A DNA stretch of 64,000 bases. Origin: Algoriphagus ratkowskyi (GTDB lineage: Bacteria; Bacteroidota; Bacteroidia; Cytophagales; Cyclobacteriaceae). Within the stretch, counting starts at the first letter, position 1, and every line of letters starts with the position of its first letter. The notes beneath the pieces were generated by a model that ran no database searches, had not been told where the DNA came from, and was given only the letters and a program-made list of their open reading frames with translations. Below are positions 63,062 through 64,000 of the stretch, piece after piece. A program made the position numbers and the translations under genes. The stretch covers positions 186,001 to 250,000 of the forward strand of contig NZ_MSSV01000001.1 in assembly GCF_002150505.1 (NCBI RefSeq), read 5' to 3'.

Positions 63062-64000
63062 ATGAAATGGCAAATTTTATACTCAGTTAATGATTCACAT
63101 ACGCAGCATCCAGAATCAGGCTTGAGTACTAGTTTTGTTTCCAAAAATATACTGCTGTCAACGCTCTCACAGATCGAATCATTAAAGGCTAATAATGAGG
63201 CTGCCTTTTTTAGCCTATCAATTCCTGGCTTTAGGAAAATCTTAGCATGTGAGAATAACGGCACTGAACTTAATTTGAAACTTCAGTATATAAAAGGGCA
63301 AACGCTAAAAGAGCTGCTGACTAAAAAACTTACTATTGGAGAGAAAGTCCAAATTTGTATTGACTTAGTGAAACAACTTAAGGAGGTCCATCGAAAGGAG
63401 TTTGTTCATCTCAATCTCACTCCAGAGCATATTTTAATTGAAGATGAAACGAGTCAAGTATTTTTCATAAGTCTTGGACTAGCTACTCGAATAAAGCGGA
63501 AAATTGGAATTGAGAAAAGGCTGGTTTTTTTTGAGGCTGACTATGATTTTATAGCACCAGAACAAACGGGGAGAATCAGTGCCGACATTGGATTTTACAC
63601 CGATATCTATGCCCTTGGAATTATATTTTACTGGATTTTTGCGAAGCAAGTTCCCTTCGAGTCCAAGGAAGGTGCGGCTAAAATTCATGCACACATCGCC
63701 TTAACTCCAAAGCAGCCCATAGAATTATCCAAAATCCCCCAAGTTCTTTCTGATTTGATTATGAAAATGATCGAAAAGGACGTTCAAAACCGATATCACT
63801 CTACTCAAGGGGTGCTCTATGATTTGGAAATGATTCTTTACTCCATTCAAAAGGAGCTGGATATTGATGGGTTTTTACTAGGTACGCAGGATTCCTCAGG
63901 CTTGCTGATGTTTTCAGATCAACTTTACGCTAGGGAAAAACAAATCAAGGCGCTGAGAGAAGCATTTTCACGGACAGTGGAAGGAGAAAAAAATCTCCTC
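63062..64000 (+). CDS. kinase-like N-terminus of a large sensor protein, 3' end outside window
   Basis: An open frame of 313 codons from ATG 63062 to the window edge. Residues ~20-285 form a protein-kinase-like domain, but the catalytic loop reads VHLNLTPEHILI (Asn in place of the catalytic Asp). The metal-binding DFG is replaced by SLGLA, while the APEQTGR segment is kept. After it, QLYAREKQIKALREAFSRTV is the usual start of an AAA/NACHT-like module. The layout is that of trifunctional kinase/ATPase/sensor-histidine-kinase proteins, of which only the first sixth or so is visible. The N-terminal domain is probably a pseudokinase. Confidence 0.82.
   Translation, partial: MKWQILYSVNDSHTQHPESGLSTSFVSKNILLSTLSQIESLKANNEAAFFSLSIPGFRKILACENNGTELNLKLQYIKGQTLKELLTKKLTIGEKVQICIDLVKQLKEVHRKEFVHLNLTPEHILIEDETSQVFFISLGLATRIKRKIGIEKRLVFFEADYDFIAPEQTGRISADIGFYTDIYALGIIFYWIFAKQVPFESKEGAAKIHAHIALTPKQPIELSKIPQVLSDLIMKMIEKDVQNRYHSTQGVLYDLEMILYSIQKELDIDGFLLGTQDSSGLLMFSDQLYAREKQIKALREAFSRTVEGEKNLL

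Overview
This window comes from a Bacteroidota chromosome, most likely a Cytophagales member near Cyclobacteriaceae/Algoriphagus. That placement is inferred from gene content and promoter style, not from an rRNA. The supporting signs are the fabF-acpP-IPExxxVDY-pyk order, promoters of the TTTG/TAnnTTTG type, and many secreted lipoproteins. DUF1080, Gfo/Idh, GH92, YHYH and DUF4136 families, a SorAB sulfite dehydrogenase and generally low GC fit as well. I recognised no rRNA, tRNA or CRISPR array.

Layout. 1-9.6 kb is housekeeping: fabF (cut by the window edge), acpP, pyk, an NFACT/RqcH protein, a PhnP-like hydrolase, two response regulators, miaA and pfkA. 9.8-19 kb holds secreted and catabolic enzymes: an aldo/keto reductase, a penicillin-acylase-type lipoprotein, an M1 peptidase, a glycerophosphodiesterase and a GH92 mannosidase. 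At 19.2-20.5 kb a TetR repressor and a carboxymuconolactone-decarboxylase-like gene each carry a near-identical 16-bp palindrome inside a recognisable promoter, so the circuit can be read from the DNA.

20.9-28.3 kb is an accessory island and the most interesting part. Two ssb copies, one of them broken, each sit divergently beside a conserved ~230-bp leader. Each leader ends in the same 15-mer and is followed directly by gene units that behave like integron cassettes. Four units begin with GTT plus 5-14 bases that are repeated as the reverse complement at that same unit's own end. After each such end comes a long imperfect hairpin that finishes with the GTT of the next unit. The motif is different in each unit but matches within the unit, which is the signature of elements that passed through a circular form. 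No integrase is visible; ssb occupies the place where intI would sit. A decayed third leader lies at 30.0-30.2 kb.

28.4-35.5 kb contains a phosphoesterase, an ECF sigma pair, a decayed alcohol dehydrogenase, an MtfA-type peptidase fused to a SEC-C motif, and the sorA-sorB sulfite dehydrogenase. 36-46 kb has an FtsX-type permease, a 1.3-kb gene-free tract full of palindromes, a DUF1080 plus Gfo/Idh pair, an ATPase-TolC pair lacking adaptor and permease, and OmpA and DUF4136 lipoproteins. 46.4-50.6 kb holds a uracil-DNA-glycosylase-like gene and a six-gene operon (ECF sigma, small membrane protein, Spy-like protein, YHYH protein, MORN-type protein, SCO1). 50.7-58 kb holds lipoprotein enzymes, a Na+/H+ antiporter, a 34-residue membrane peptide and a decayed creD. 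58.4-62.9 kb is a heme-oxidoreductase locus: an unfamiliar duplicated-domain membrane protein beside a DyP peroxidase, facing a catalase-like protein fused to an SRPBCC domain. The window ends inside a large kinase-like sensor whose N-terminal kinase domain has lost both catalytic aspartates.
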